From assembly GCA_913020275.1 (NCBI GenBank), contig CAJWBV010000051.1, positions 1 through 6,328 of the forward strand: a stretch of DNA of 6,328 nt, written 5' to 3'. Each line of letters opens with the position of its first letter. The stretch's first letter is position 1. The notes beneath the pieces were generated by a model, which worked only from the letters and a program-made list of their open reading frames with translations, did not search any database and was not told where the DNA came from. The stretch is from an uncultured Rhodobiaceae bacterium. GTDB taxonomy: Bacteria > Pseudomonadota > Alphaproteobacteria > RS24. Positions 1 through 5,757 of this stretch are shown one piece after another. The position numbers and the translations under genes were made by a program.

Positions 1-214
1 CCTTATGAACAACGGGCATAACGGGGATAATAAGAAGAAATTGTACGAAGCGGTTTTATCCCGGATTTTCACAACAACCATGCCTGATTTATTAAATCGC
101 GTATAAGCCGCCGGTTGAAATTGCGCGGATGTGAACAAAATAGCTTGGAAAGCCGCGAACCCCGACTTATCCTCACTATCCACGTAACTCACAGGAAATC
201 GGAGCCGCGTCGCG
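1..214. other. Non-coding region, candidate right flank of the chromosomal replication origin
   Basis: I see no gene here. Seen directly: DnaA-box-like 9-mers (relaxed consensus TTWTNCACA) at 65-73 (ATTTTCACA, one mismatch), 130-138 on the minus strand (TTGTTCACA, one mismatch) and 167-175 (TTATCCTCA, one mismatch). Weaker ones lie at 22-30 minus (TTATCCCCG), 176-184 (CTATCCACG) and 185-193 (TAACTCACA). The stretch 82-106 is AT-rich. Established knowledge: in Caulobacter and Rickettsia the origin lies between hemE and the gene orthologous to the one that follows here. Inference: this may be the edge of oriC. Against it, no box is perfect, no GANTC methylation site is present, and the other side of the region is outside the window. 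The region must also hold the promoter for the downstream operon. A TATAAG hexamer at 102-107 resembles a -10 element but has no good -35 partner. Confidence 0.4.
92..106 (+). promoter_or_regulatory. CtrA-like binding motif (TTAA-N7-ATAA)
   Basis: TTAA at 92-95 is followed by seven bases and ATAA at 103-106, a 7 of 8 match to the CtrA recognition pattern TTAA-N7-TTAA of Alphaproteobacteria. CtrA sites in the Caulobacter origin repress replication initiation, so the location would make sense if this is an origin flank. A single near-match in AT-rich sequence can easily arise by chance, and the window does not show whether the organism has CtrA. Confidence 0.2.
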
Positions 215-1054
215 GTGAGCGAAAAGTACTATCACCTGCATTTAATCTCAGACAGTACCGGCGAAACCATCAATGTGGTCGCCAAAGCGGTCTGCGCGCG
301 ATTTGTTGGTGCAACCGCTATTGAGCATGTCTATGGGTTGGTGCGGGGCAAAAAACAACTTACGCGCGCCATCGCCTCAATTGAGGAAAACCCGGGTCCG
401 GTTATGTTTTCAATCATTGATGCAGGCCTGCGCCAGGAGCTGGAACGCGCTTGTGATAGACTGCAGGTGCCGAGCATGTCGGTGCTCGACCCGTTTGTCA
501 GCACGATGGGGTCTTACCTCAATGTGGAAATCAGCGGCAAGCCCGGTAGCCAGCACGAAATGGACACGGACTATTTCAAGCGCATCGCGGCGCTGAATTA
601 CACGATCCGTCACGATGACGGCCAGAGCCAGGGCGATCTTGACGATGCCGATGTGATTTTGACCGGCGTCAGCCGCACCTCCAAAACACCAACCTGTATG
701 TATCTGGCCAATCGCGGCATCAAGGCGGCAAATGTGCCGCTGGTGCCGGGCATCGACCCGCCCAATGAATTGCTCAACGCCACCCGACCCCTGATCGTCG
801 GGCTGACAACCAGTACGGAGCGGCTTATGCAAATTCGGAAAAATCGCCTGCTTTCAATGCAGGAGGCGAATGAAACAGAATATGTTGACCCCGAACTCAT
901 CAAGAGCGAAACGGCCGAAGCGCGGCGTTTGTTTGCGCGCAATAACTGGCCGGTGATTGATGTGACACGCCGTTCGATTGAGGAGATCGCCAGCGCTATT
1001 TTGAATCTCTATCAGGAACATGCCGCCAAGCCCTCGGCGTTACGCGGTCTATGA
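215..1054 (+). CDS. ppsR: Pyruvate, phosphate dikinase / PEP synthase regulatory protein (PPSR family, kinase-pyrophosphorylase)
   Basis: This is a cytoplasmic bifunctional regulator. The family uses ADP to phosphorylate a threonine of PEP synthase or pyruvate phosphate dikinase, switching it off, and reverses this by phosphorolysis with Pi. The 279-residue length matches the family (about 270-280). Visible motifs are the N-terminal SDSTGET (12-18), the P-loop-like GVSRTSKTP (151-159), the PLVPGIDPP segment (175-183) and the C-terminal DVTRRSIEEIA helix start (249-259). The GTG start at 215 is chosen because GGAG at 201-204 lies 10 bases upstream and the protein begins at the conserved hydrophobic strand YHLHLISDSTGET. 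The stop overlaps the maf start in ATGA, so the genes are probably translationally coupled. Whether the target is PPDK or PpsA cannot be told here; PPDK is common in Alphaproteobacteria. Gene position next to the origin is conserved in Caulobacter. Confidence 0.93.
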   Translation: MSEKYYHLHLISDSTGETINVVAKAVCARFVGATAIEHVYGLVRGKKQLTRAIASIEENPGPVMFSIIDAGLRQELERACDRLQVPSMSVLDPFVSTMGSYLNVEISGKPGSQHEMDTDYFKRIAALNYTIRHDDGQSQGDLDDADVILTGVSRTSKTPTCMYLANRGIKAANVPLVPGIDPPNELLNATRPLIVGLTTSTERLMQIRKNRLLSMQEANETEYVDPELIKSETAEARRLFARNNWPVIDVTRRSIEEIASAILNLYQEHAAKPSALRGL

Positions 1055-1647
1055 CGGGCGTGGGCGGGCAAAAACCCCTTACACTGGCTTCGGGCAGCCA
1101 AGTGCGTGCGGCGCTCATGCGCGGCGCAGGTCTTGAGTTCGACATTGCCGTTTCGGGGGTCGATGAGGACGCCATCAAAGCCCGCCATGGCGGCACCCCC
1201 GATGCGCTGGCACTCAAACTTGCCGAGGCCAAGGCGCGCGCGATTGCCCGCGACGGGTTGGTTGTCGGAGCGGATCAAATATTGGTATGCGACGGGGTTT
1301 TGTTCGACAAACCCAAAGACATGGACGAAGCACGCGAGAACTTGAAGAAATTCAGAGGCCGCACCCACGCACTTGTCAGCGGCACGGTTTTGCTTGATGA
1401 CGGCAAGCCGGTTTGGTCGCTGGCCGAACAGGTGACATTGACCATGCGCCAGTTCAGCGATGAATTTCTGGAGGCCTATTTGCTCGATGTCGGTGACGAT
1501 GTGTTGAAATCGGTCGGGTGTTATCAGCTTGAGGGGCCGGGCGTTCAACTTTTTGAAGCCGTGAATGGCGATTATTTTGCCATTCTCGGCCTGCCGCTGG
1601 TGCCGCTTCTGGCCGCGCTTCGTGCGCGCGGCGCGGTGCAGTCATGA
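1051..1647 (+). CDS. maf: Maf family nucleoside triphosphate pyrophosphatase
   Basis: Maf proteins hydrolyse non-canonical or excess nucleoside triphosphates to monophosphate and PPi in the cytoplasm, keeping modified bases out of nucleic acids; some affect septum formation when overexpressed. The 198-residue length is normal. The N-terminal nucleotide-binding motif reads LASGSQVRAALM (12-23), the catalytic loop is GADQ (73-76, with D75 the likely catalytic base), KP follows at 87-88, and the C-terminal signature runs from CYQLEGPGVQLFEAVNGDY (157-175) into the GLP of 180-182. GADQ rather than GADT suggests the YceF-like branch (7-methyl-GTP pyrophosphatase in E. coli) more than the dTTP/UTP-specific YhdE branch; this is inference. 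The usual SPR of the first motif is SQVR here. The ATG start overlaps the previous stop by four bases; no clear ribosome-binding site is seen, in keeping with coupling. Confidence 0.93.
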   Translation: MTGVGGQKPLTLASGSQVRAALMRGAGLEFDIAVSGVDEDAIKARHGGTPDALALKLAEAKARAIARDGLVVGADQILVCDGVLFDKPKDMDEARENLKKFRGRTHALVSGTVLLDDGKPVWSLAEQVTLTMRQFSDEFLEAYLLDVGDDVLKSVGCYQLEGPGVQLFEAVNGDYFAILGLPLVPLLAALRARGAVQS

Positions 1648-2486
1648 GTGCGCGCTACGGTGTTGTCGGTTGGCCTGTGGCGCATTCGCGTTCACCACTC
1701 ATCCATAATTACTGGTTGCAGGCAGCCGGCATTGACGCTGTTTATGAGGCTGTGGCCGTGCCGCCTGAGGCCGACTTCAGGGCAAAGTTGGAGGAATTGC
1801 GCGAGCAGGGGTTTGCAGGCGTCAACGTCACCATTCCCCATAAAGAAGCCGCCTATGCCGCGGTCGACACGCATGATGAGGCGGCCGCCCATCTGGGCGC
1901 AGTTAACACAATTTTGCTCACGGGCGGCAAAATAAGCGGGCACAACACCGATGGACGCGGCTTCATTGACAGCCTTTCGCCGGCACGCGACTGGGCATCG
2001 GGGCCGGCCCTGGTTTTGGGGGCGGGCGGCGCGGCGCGCGCCATCGTTGGCGCATTATTGGCCGCTGGGCTTTCCGATATTCGCGTGAGCAACCGCACCC
2101 GCGCCCACGCCGAGGCTGTTGCCGCGCTGGCAGACACGCCCGAAAATTCGGGGGTCGTGCGGGTTTTTGACTGGGCGGCGCGCGCACAAGCCGCCGAAGG
2201 TGCAACGCTTCTTGTGAATACCACCAGCCTCGGCATGCAGGGGGCTCCGGCGCTGGATATGAGCCTTGACACATTGGCGGCTAAGGCAACGGTTGCCGAT
2301 ATTGTTTATGTGCCACTGGAAACCGATTTGTTGGCACGCGCCAGGTCTCAGGGGCATATGCCGGTTAACGGGCTGGGCATGCTGGTGCATCAGGCCGCGC
2401 ATGCATTTGACTTGTGGTTTGGCCAGCATCCGGCTTTTGATAATGTATTGCGCGATCGCCTGCACCGCGATCTTGGGGAAGCATGA
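1644..2486 (+). CDS. aroE: Shikimate dehydrogenase (NADP+)
   Basis: The enzyme reduces 3-dehydroshikimate to shikimate with NADPH in the shikimate pathway to aromatic amino acids, in the cytoplasm. At 280 residues it has family length. The substrate-binding domain shows SRSPLIHN (15-22), NVTIPHK (61-67, K67 the catalytic lysine), GAVNT (85-89) and NTDG (101-104, D103 the catalytic aspartate). The Rossmann NADP-binding domain shows GAGGAARA (126-133), NRT (150-152) and VNTTSLGM (191-198). The C-terminal GMLVHQAAHAF (245-255) completes the active site. All key residues are present, so the enzyme should be active. It overlaps maf upstream and coaE downstream by ATGA, placing it in the middle of a coupled four-gene run. 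Confidence 0.97.
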   Translation: MSARYGVVGWPVAHSRSPLIHNYWLQAAGIDAVYEAVAVPPEADFRAKLEELREQGFAGVNVTIPHKEAAYAAVDTHDEAAAHLGAVNTILLTGGKISGHNTDGRGFIDSLSPARDWASGPALVLGAGGAARAIVGALLAAGLSDIRVSNRTRAHAEAVAALADTPENSGVVRVFDWAARAQAAEGATLLVNTTSLGMQGAPALDMSLDTLAAKATVADIVYVPLETDLLARARSQGHMPVNGLGMLVHQAAHAFDLWFGQHPAFDNVLRDRLHRDLGEA

Positions 2487-3127
2487 TGTATTTGATCGGT
2501 TTGACGGGCTCGATCGGCATGGGGAAAACCCAAACCGCCGCATTGTTTGAAGAAGAGGGCGTGCCGCGCTATGACGCCGATGCCGCCGTGCATGGGCTTT
2601 ATGAAGTTGGCGGCGCTGCGGTTGGGCCGATTGGCGAGCTGTTTCCCGAAGCCGTGCGCGACGGTGCCGTGGACCGCGCCGCGCTGGGCCGAATTGTTTT
2701 GAAAGATGGTGCAAAGCTGGCCGCACTGGAAAAAATGGTGCATCCGCTGGCAGGCGCAACACAGGTCGATTTTCTGAACGCACAAATGGCAGCGGGCGCG
2801 ACCCATGTGCTCTTGGATATTCCGCTCCTGTTTGAAACGGGGGGCCATGAATTTGTCGACTGCGTGGTTGTCGTCAGCGCGCCGCCGGACATCCAACGTG
2901 CGCGTGTGCTGGAGCGCCCCGGTATGACAGAAGAAAAGTTTGCCGATATACTGGCTAAACAGGTGCCCGATTCCGACAAGCGGGCGGCGGCGGATTTTAT
3001 CGTCGACAGTTCGGTTTCGGTGGCTGATGCGCACCGGCAGGTGAAGGAAATTCTCGCCGCAGTGCGCGACCGCAAAGGCACGGTGTTGCAGGCGCGGCTG
3101 GATCGGGCGCAAGTCCGGGACAAATAG
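2483..3127 (+). CDS. coaE: Dephospho-CoA kinase
   Basis: The enzyme catalyses the last step of coenzyme A synthesis, phosphorylating the 3'-hydroxyl of the ribose of dephospho-CoA with ATP. The 214-residue protein starts directly with the P-loop: [11 protein letters not shown] (6-16), with K15 and T16 as Walker A residues. DADA (31-34), VHP (86-88), [10 protein letters not shown] (111-120) and the lid/CoA-binding segment around [15 protein letters not shown] (139-153) are characteristic. The start is an ATGATG pair at 2483 and 2486; the first overlaps the aroE stop by four bases and the second by one, so the true first residue is uncertain by one codon. After residue ~190 comes a short basic tail ([19 protein letters not shown]) that is not part of the catalytic core. 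The adjacent aroE and dnaQ order is conserved in Alphaproteobacteria. Confidence 0.96.
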   Translation: MMYLIGLTGSIGMGKTQTAALFEEEGVPRYDADAAVHGLYEVGGAAVGPIGELFPEAVRDGAVDRAALGRIVLKDGAKLAALEKMVHPLAGATQVDFLNAQMAAGATHVLLDIPLLFETGGHEFVDCVVVVSAPPDIQRARVLERPGMTEEKFADILAKQVPDSDKRAAADFIVDSSVSVADAHRQVKEILAAVRDRKGTVLQARLDRAQVRDK

Positions 3128-3135
3128 ACGAAGAA

Positions 3136-3146
3136 AAAAGGAAAAG
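3136..3146 (+). promoter_or_regulatory. Ribosome-binding site deciding the dnaQ TTG start
   Basis: A purine-only run just upstream of dnaQ contains AAAGGAAAAG, with AGG about seven bases before the TTG codon at 3150. It is the only ribosome-binding site in the 22-base coaE-dnaQ gap and, together with the conserved protein N-terminus, fixes the non-ATG start. Confidence 0.6.
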
Positions 3147-3149
3147 ATT

Positions 3150-3869
3150 TTGCGCGAAATAATTCTCGATACCGAAACCACCGGTCTGGATCCGTCGCGG
3201 GGCGACCGAATTGTTGAGATCGGGTGTCTGGAACTTGTTAACCGGCTGCCAAGCGGTGAAACATTTCACGTCTATATCAATCCCGAACGTGCCATGTCGC
3301 CCGAGGCCGAAGCCGTGCACGGCATCAGCGATGCGTTTTTGGCCGATAAGCCGAAATTTGCCGATATTGTCGAGGGGTTTTTGGAATTTGTCGGCAGCGA
3401 CCCGCTGGTCATTCACAACGCGGCTTTTGATATGAAATTTCTGAATGCCGAGCTCGGGCATGTCAACCGCGGGCCGTTGGAGACCAATCCGGTGATTGAT
3501 ACGCTGGCCATGGCACGAAAACGCTTTCCGGGCGCGCCCGCCTCGCTTGATGCGCTGTGTCGTCGCTTCGGAGTTGACAATTCGGGCCGCGTGCATCACG
3601 GCGCGCTGCTCGACAGCGAATTGCTGGCAGATGTTTATTTGGAACTTTCCGGCGGTCGCCAGCCCGGGCTGGTATTTCAGGCCGACGCCGCGCGTGCCAC
3701 AGATGCCAGAACCACGCCCGATGCTGACCTGTTGCGCCAGCCGCAGCAACGTCGCCCTGCCCCGTTGCCCGCGCGCCTTTCCGAAGATGAGCGTATCGCT
3801 CATCGTGCGTTTCTGGAAGATTTGCCGCAAAACGCGATATGGTTCGACACGGGCGCTGACAGCCTCTAG
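3150..3869 (+). CDS. dnaQ: DNA polymerase III epsilon subunit (3'-5' proofreading exonuclease)
   Basis: Epsilon is the proofreading subunit of the replicative polymerase core, binding alpha (DnaE) through its C-terminal region. The exonuclease domain has all DEDDh motifs: Exo I DTETTG (7-12, D7 and E9), Exo [16 protein letters not shown] (89-102, D94) and Exo [19 protein letters not shown] (149-164, H150 and D155). These correspond to E. coli D12, E14, D103, H162 and D167. At 239 residues it is close to E. coli DnaQ (243). Residues 175-210 form a variable Pro/Arg/Gln-rich linker, and the tail [15 protein letters not shown] (211-225) resembles the alpha-binding end. The TTG start is supported by the upstream purine-rich site and by the protein beginning at [15 protein letters not shown], as in relatives; no ATG lies ahead of Exo I. 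Origin-proximal location gives high gene dosage, if the origin call is right. Confidence 0.96.
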   Translation: MREIILDTETTGLDPSRGDRIVEIGCLELVNRLPSGETFHVYINPERAMSPEAEAVHGISDAFLADKPKFADIVEGFLEFVGSDPLVIHNAAFDMKFLNAELGHVNRGPLETNPVIDTLAMARKRFPGAPASLDALCRRFGVDNSGRVHHGALLDSELLADVYLELSGGRQPGLVFQADAARATDARTTPDADLLRQPQQRRPAPLPARLSEDERIAHRAFLEDLPQNAIWFDTGADSL

Positions 3870-3893
3870 CGCGCGCAAGCAGACGTCGGAATT

Positions 3894-3915
3894 AAGCGCA
3901 AAGTTCAGTGCGCTT
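3894..3915. terminator. Hairpin between convergent dnaQ and secB, possible bidirectional terminator
   Basis: AAGCGCA (3894-3900) and TGCGCTT (3909-3915) form a perfect 7-bp stem around an 8-base loop. The secB stop codon (3905-3907) falls in the loop. On the plus strand the stem is followed by pyrimidine-rich sequence with a T-rich run near 3922-3940; on the minus strand only a weak T/A tract follows. Placement between convergent genes fits termination, but the stem is modest and the U-tracts are poor. Confidence 0.4.
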
Positions 3916-4432
3916 TGCCGTCTTCTTTTCCGTCTTTTTGAGAGGTCGAGGGGCCTTCCGCCTGGCCGTGTTCGCCGCGTTGGTAAAGATCCAGGAAATC
4001 AATCGGGTCTAACATGATGGGCGGGTAGCCGCCATCGCGTGTGACATCGGCCAATATGCGGCGGGCAAAGGGGAATAATTGCCGTGGAGCTTCAATGAGC
4101 AGAACCGGCCTGACATCATTTTCCGGAATATTGATGAGCCGGAACACGCCGCAATACATAAGCTCTGCGATGAACGCGACCTGGTCGCCAAACTTTGCCT
4201 GAATGGTAAATTTCAACCCGACCTCGAAATCATTTTCAGCCAGTTTGCGTGCGTTGACATTGGCGTCGACGCCGATATCGGGATTGCCCCCATCGGGCGG
4301 GGTCAGCGCCGGAGCCGCCGGATTTTCGAACGATAGGTCGCGCACATATTGGGTCAGAATTTGCAAACCCGGCTGTTCACCGGCTTCATTGCCGCCGGTG
4401 TTTTGGGGGGGTGTGTTCGGCGTCTCGCTCAT
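3905..4432 (-). CDS. secB: Protein-export chaperone SecB
   Basis: SecB is a cytosolic tetrameric chaperone that holds precursor proteins unfolded and hands them to SecA at the Sec translocon. The 175-residue protein shows the family signature: QYVRDLSFENP (28-38), an N-x-N segment with VNARKL (59-64), the beta-sheet core FEVGLKFTIQAKF (69-81), ELMYCGVFRL (90-99), and the strongly conserved LIEAPRQLFPFARRILADV (112-130) followed by GGYPPIMLDPIDFLDLY (134-150). A flexible N-terminal extension (1-22) rich in N, T, P and G, and a Lys/Asp/Glu-rich tail (152-175), frame the core, as in other alphaproteobacterial SecBs. The ATG start is supported by a strong GGAGGA (4443-4438) five bases upstream. 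A 7-base C run (plus strand G at 4405-4411) lies in the codons for residues 7-9. It follows fxsA by 36 bases on the same strand, so both are probably co-transcribed. Confidence 0.97.
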   Translation of the reverse strand: MSETPNTPPQNTGGNEAGEQPGLQILTQYVRDLSFENPAAPALTPPDGGNPDIGVDANVNARKLAENDFEVGLKFTIQAKFGDQVAFIAELMYCGVFRLINIPENDVRPVLLIEAPRQLFPFARRILADVTRDGGYPPIMLDPIDFLDLYQRGEHGQAEGPSTSQKDGKEDGKAH

Positions 4433-4437
4433 ATTTG

Positions 4438-4443
4438 TCCTCC
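4438..4443 (-). promoter_or_regulatory. Strong Shine-Dalgarno of secB
   Basis: GGAGGA on the minus strand lies five bases before the secB ATG. It is the strongest ribosome-binding site in the window and indicates that secB can be translated independently of fxsA. Confidence 0.7.
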
Positions 4444-4468
4444 GGTTTATGGTGTGGCGATAATGAAC

Positions 4469-4924
4469 CTAATCGTCGGGATCCTCAACGCGATAATCGC
4501 CGTCGATAATTTTTGCATCCGCGGGGTTTTGGGTGCTCCCGCGCCGCACGCTGAAGCCGGAAAACAATTTTGGCAGAATGAAACCTGCCGCCAGTTCCAG
4601 CACAAACAGCCGTGTTGCGGGAAAAAGCAACAAAAAGCCCAGCGCATCGGTCATAAAGCCCGGCGTCAGCAGCAAAATTCCGGCCATGAGAATAAGGACG
4701 CCATGCACAATCTCGCCCACGGGCGGCTTGCCGGTTGCCATTTGTGCCTGCGCGCGCGCCAGCGCGTCAATCCCCTGACGGCGTATTGCGCGTGCGCCGA
4801 GCATCGCCGTCGCCAAAATGACGAGGAGCGTCCAGCCAAGGCCAATCGCCCCGCCAATTTGAACGAACAGGGTAATTTCGATAATCGGCACAATGATTAA
4901 AATCAGCGGAATGAGGCCGGGCAT
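4469..4924 (-). CDS. fxsA: FxsA family inner-membrane protein
   Basis: This is a small cytoplasmic-membrane protein of the FxsA family. In E. coli, extra FxsA relieves F-plasmid exclusion of phage T7; its physiological role is unknown. The 151-residue length is typical. Hydrophobic segments are at about 3-21, 28-46, 72-90 and 93-117, giving up to four membrane passes or re-entrant helices. Family motifs include PIIEITLFVQIGGAIGLGWT (13-32), the polar GARAIRRQG (43-51) between the first and second pairs, and LLTPGFMTDALGFLLLFPAT (85-104). The soluble C-terminus ends in IIDGDYRVEDPDD (139-151), an acidic end seen in alphaproteobacterial members. The ATG start has AAGGAG (4936-4931) six bases upstream. 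It is the first gene of a fxsA-secB unit and is divergent from the Tim44-like gene, an arrangement common in Alphaproteobacteria. Confidence 0.93.
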   Translation of the reverse strand: MPGLIPLILIIVPIIEITLFVQIGGAIGLGWTLLVILATAMLGARAIRRQGIDALARAQAQMATGKPPVGEIVHGVLILMAGILLLTPGFMTDALGFLLLFPATRLFVLELAAGFILPKLFSGFSVRRGSTQNPADAKIIDGDYRVEDPDD

Positions 4925-4944
4925 CTGGTTCTCCTTGCTGCGGC

Positions 4945-4953
4945 ATCATAGCA
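4945..4953 (-). promoter_or_regulatory. Possible extended -10 promoter of fxsA-secB
   Basis: Read on the minus strand, TGCTATGAT is an extended -10 element (TG-n-TATGAT, 5 of 6 to TATAAT). Transcription would begin near 4938, just ahead of the fxsA ribosome-binding site, giving a very short leader. No good -35 is found at the usual spacing, as can be the case for extended -10 promoters. This is pattern matching only. Confidence 0.35.
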
Positions 4954-4976
4954 TCTGACACCTTGCAGGCCAGTGC

Positions 4977-5005
4977 TTAACACGAGGCCCAAAAAAGGGC
5001 ATACT
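4977..5005 (+). promoter_or_regulatory. Possible sigma70-type promoter of the Tim44-like gene
   Basis: TTAACA (4977-4982, 5 of 6 to TTGACA) is separated by exactly 17 bases from CATACT (5000-5005, 4 of 6 to TATAAT). Transcription would start around 5012, giving a leader of about 20 bases to the proposed start. The spacer holds a small palindrome, GCCC-A6-GGGC (4987-5000), whose last base overlaps the -10. It is the best plus-strand candidate in the divergent region. Confidence 0.4.
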
Positions 5006-5020
5006 GATTTTCCATCTTAC

Positions 5021-5025
5021 AGGAG
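5021..5025 (+). promoter_or_regulatory. Shine-Dalgarno pointing to a non-standard ATC start
   Basis: AGGAG lies three bases before ATC at 5029 and six before ATC at 5032. No ATG, GTG or TTG follows within normal spacing in any coding frame that continues; the first standard start in the gene's frame is TTG at 5053, 27 bases away. The site is therefore the main evidence for initiation at ATC. Confidence 0.5.
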
Positions 5026-5031
5026 CGCATC

Positions 5032-5757
5032 ATCGATCTCGTTAACCTCATCTTGCTGGTTGTTGTCATCGCCGTGTTTTATCGTTTGCGATCTGTCTTG
5101 GGCATGCGCAATGAAGAAGACGACAATACAGGCCGTCACGACGCCTATCGCCTGAACCGTGAGGCGTTCGATACCGCAAAAGACGCCCGAAAAGACACCC
5201 AGAAAGACACCCCGAAAGACAGTGGGAAAGACACTGCACCGGCCGGCGACGCAGAACCCGTCGGCGCGTCCGAAACCCCCCGGCCATTTGCAGAACCGAT
5301 GGATGACGCACCGATCGAAGCCGGCAGGGGCCTGACATTGGTGCGCGAAAAAGACCCTGATTTTGACGAGGGGGCTTTCGTCGAGGGCGCGCGGAAATTA
5401 TACGAGATGATATTGCTGGATTTCGCCGCCGGTGACCTTACCGGAGTGAAGGATTTTCTGGGACCCGACGTACTGGCCGGTTTTGATGCCGCCATTCAAC
5501 AGCGCGAAGAAGCGGGCGAGCATTTGGTGACCGAAATTCATGCGCTGGCGCGCCCGGTCATCGAAGACGCCGAATATGACAATGGGGTCGTGCGCCTGTC
5601 GGTGCGCTACAGCGCCGATCTGGTGTCGCATATTAGCGGCGCAGGCAATGAAGAGAACACGTCGTCGCCGGTGCGCAGCCGCGATTTGTGGACTTTCGAG
5701 CGTCATGTTCAATCAGACAGCCCGAACTGGCTGCTGATTGCAACCCAGACAGAATAG
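5032..5757 (+). CDS. timA: Tim44-like domain protein (TimA-like), probably starting at ATC
   Basis: This is a bacterial relative of the membrane-associated domain of mitochondrial Tim44; in Caulobacter such proteins (TimA, TimB) sit at the inner membrane, with unclear function. Numbering from ATC at 5032 gives 241 residues. Residues 3-17 are a continuous hydrophobic stretch (LVNLILLVVVIAVFY), a membrane anchor, followed by basic RLRSVLGMR. Residues ~27-105 are a charged, low-complexity linker with a D-x-x-K repeat (47-66). The Tim44-like domain covers ~108-241, from DPDFDEGAFVEGARKLYEMI through IQQREEAGEHLVTEI to the typical ending RDLWTFERHV and PNWLLIATQTE. Starting at TTG 5053 would give 234 residues but would cut the membrane anchor to about ten residues and has no ribosome-binding site. 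A TGA at 5005 closes the frame upstream. The ATC start could also be a lost ATG or a sequencing error. The gene is divergent from fxsA. Confidence 0.85.
   Translation: MDLVNLILLVVVIAVFYRLRSVLGMRNEEDDNTGRHDAYRLNREAFDTAKDARKDTQKDTPKDSGKDTAPAGDAEPVGASETPRPFAEPMDDAPIEAGRGLTLVREKDPDFDEGAFVEGARKLYEMILLDFAAGDLTGVKDFLGPDVLAGFDAAIQQREEAGEHLVTEIHALARPVIEDAEYDNGVVRLSVRYSADLVSHISGAGNEENTSSPVRSRDLWTFERHVQSDSPNWLLIATQTE
5170..5229 (+). repeat. 12-base tandem repeat in the Tim44-like linker
   Basis: Five degenerate 12-base units (5170-5181, 5182-5193, 5194-5205, 5206-5217, 5218-5229), with consensus near GACACCCNGAAA, run in frame and encode DTAK, DARK, DTQK, DTPK and DSGK. A sixth partial unit (DTAP) follows at 5230. 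The two central units differ at one base, while the flanking ones are more diverged, as expected for an ageing repeat. Unit length is a multiple of three, so copy-number change would lengthen or shorten the linker without breaking the frame. Confidence 0.85.

Noticed and set aside
115..324. Short plus-strand frame at the start of the window
   Set aside because: It overlaps the candidate origin region and the start of the PPSR-family gene in another frame, with a TTG start, no ribosome-binding site and no recognisable motif.
2390..3181. 263-codon open frame on the minus strand opposite coaE
   Set aside because: It lies entirely opposite clear aroE/coaE coding sequence, has no recognisable motif, and is typical of antisense frames in GC-rich genes.
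2997..3878. 293-codon open frame on the minus strand opposite dnaQ
   Set aside because: dnaQ on the plus strand has all exonuclease motifs; the antisense translation is rich in R, Q and G without family features.
4405..4411. Seven-G run in secB as a possible frameshift site
   Set aside because: As read, the frame stays open and the conserved SecB core follows normally; the run is in the variable N-terminal extension, so no defect is indicated.
4349..4900. 183-codon plus-strand frame across secB and fxsA
   Set aside because: It covers two well-supported minus-strand genes and their gap, and its translation looks like a shadow frame.
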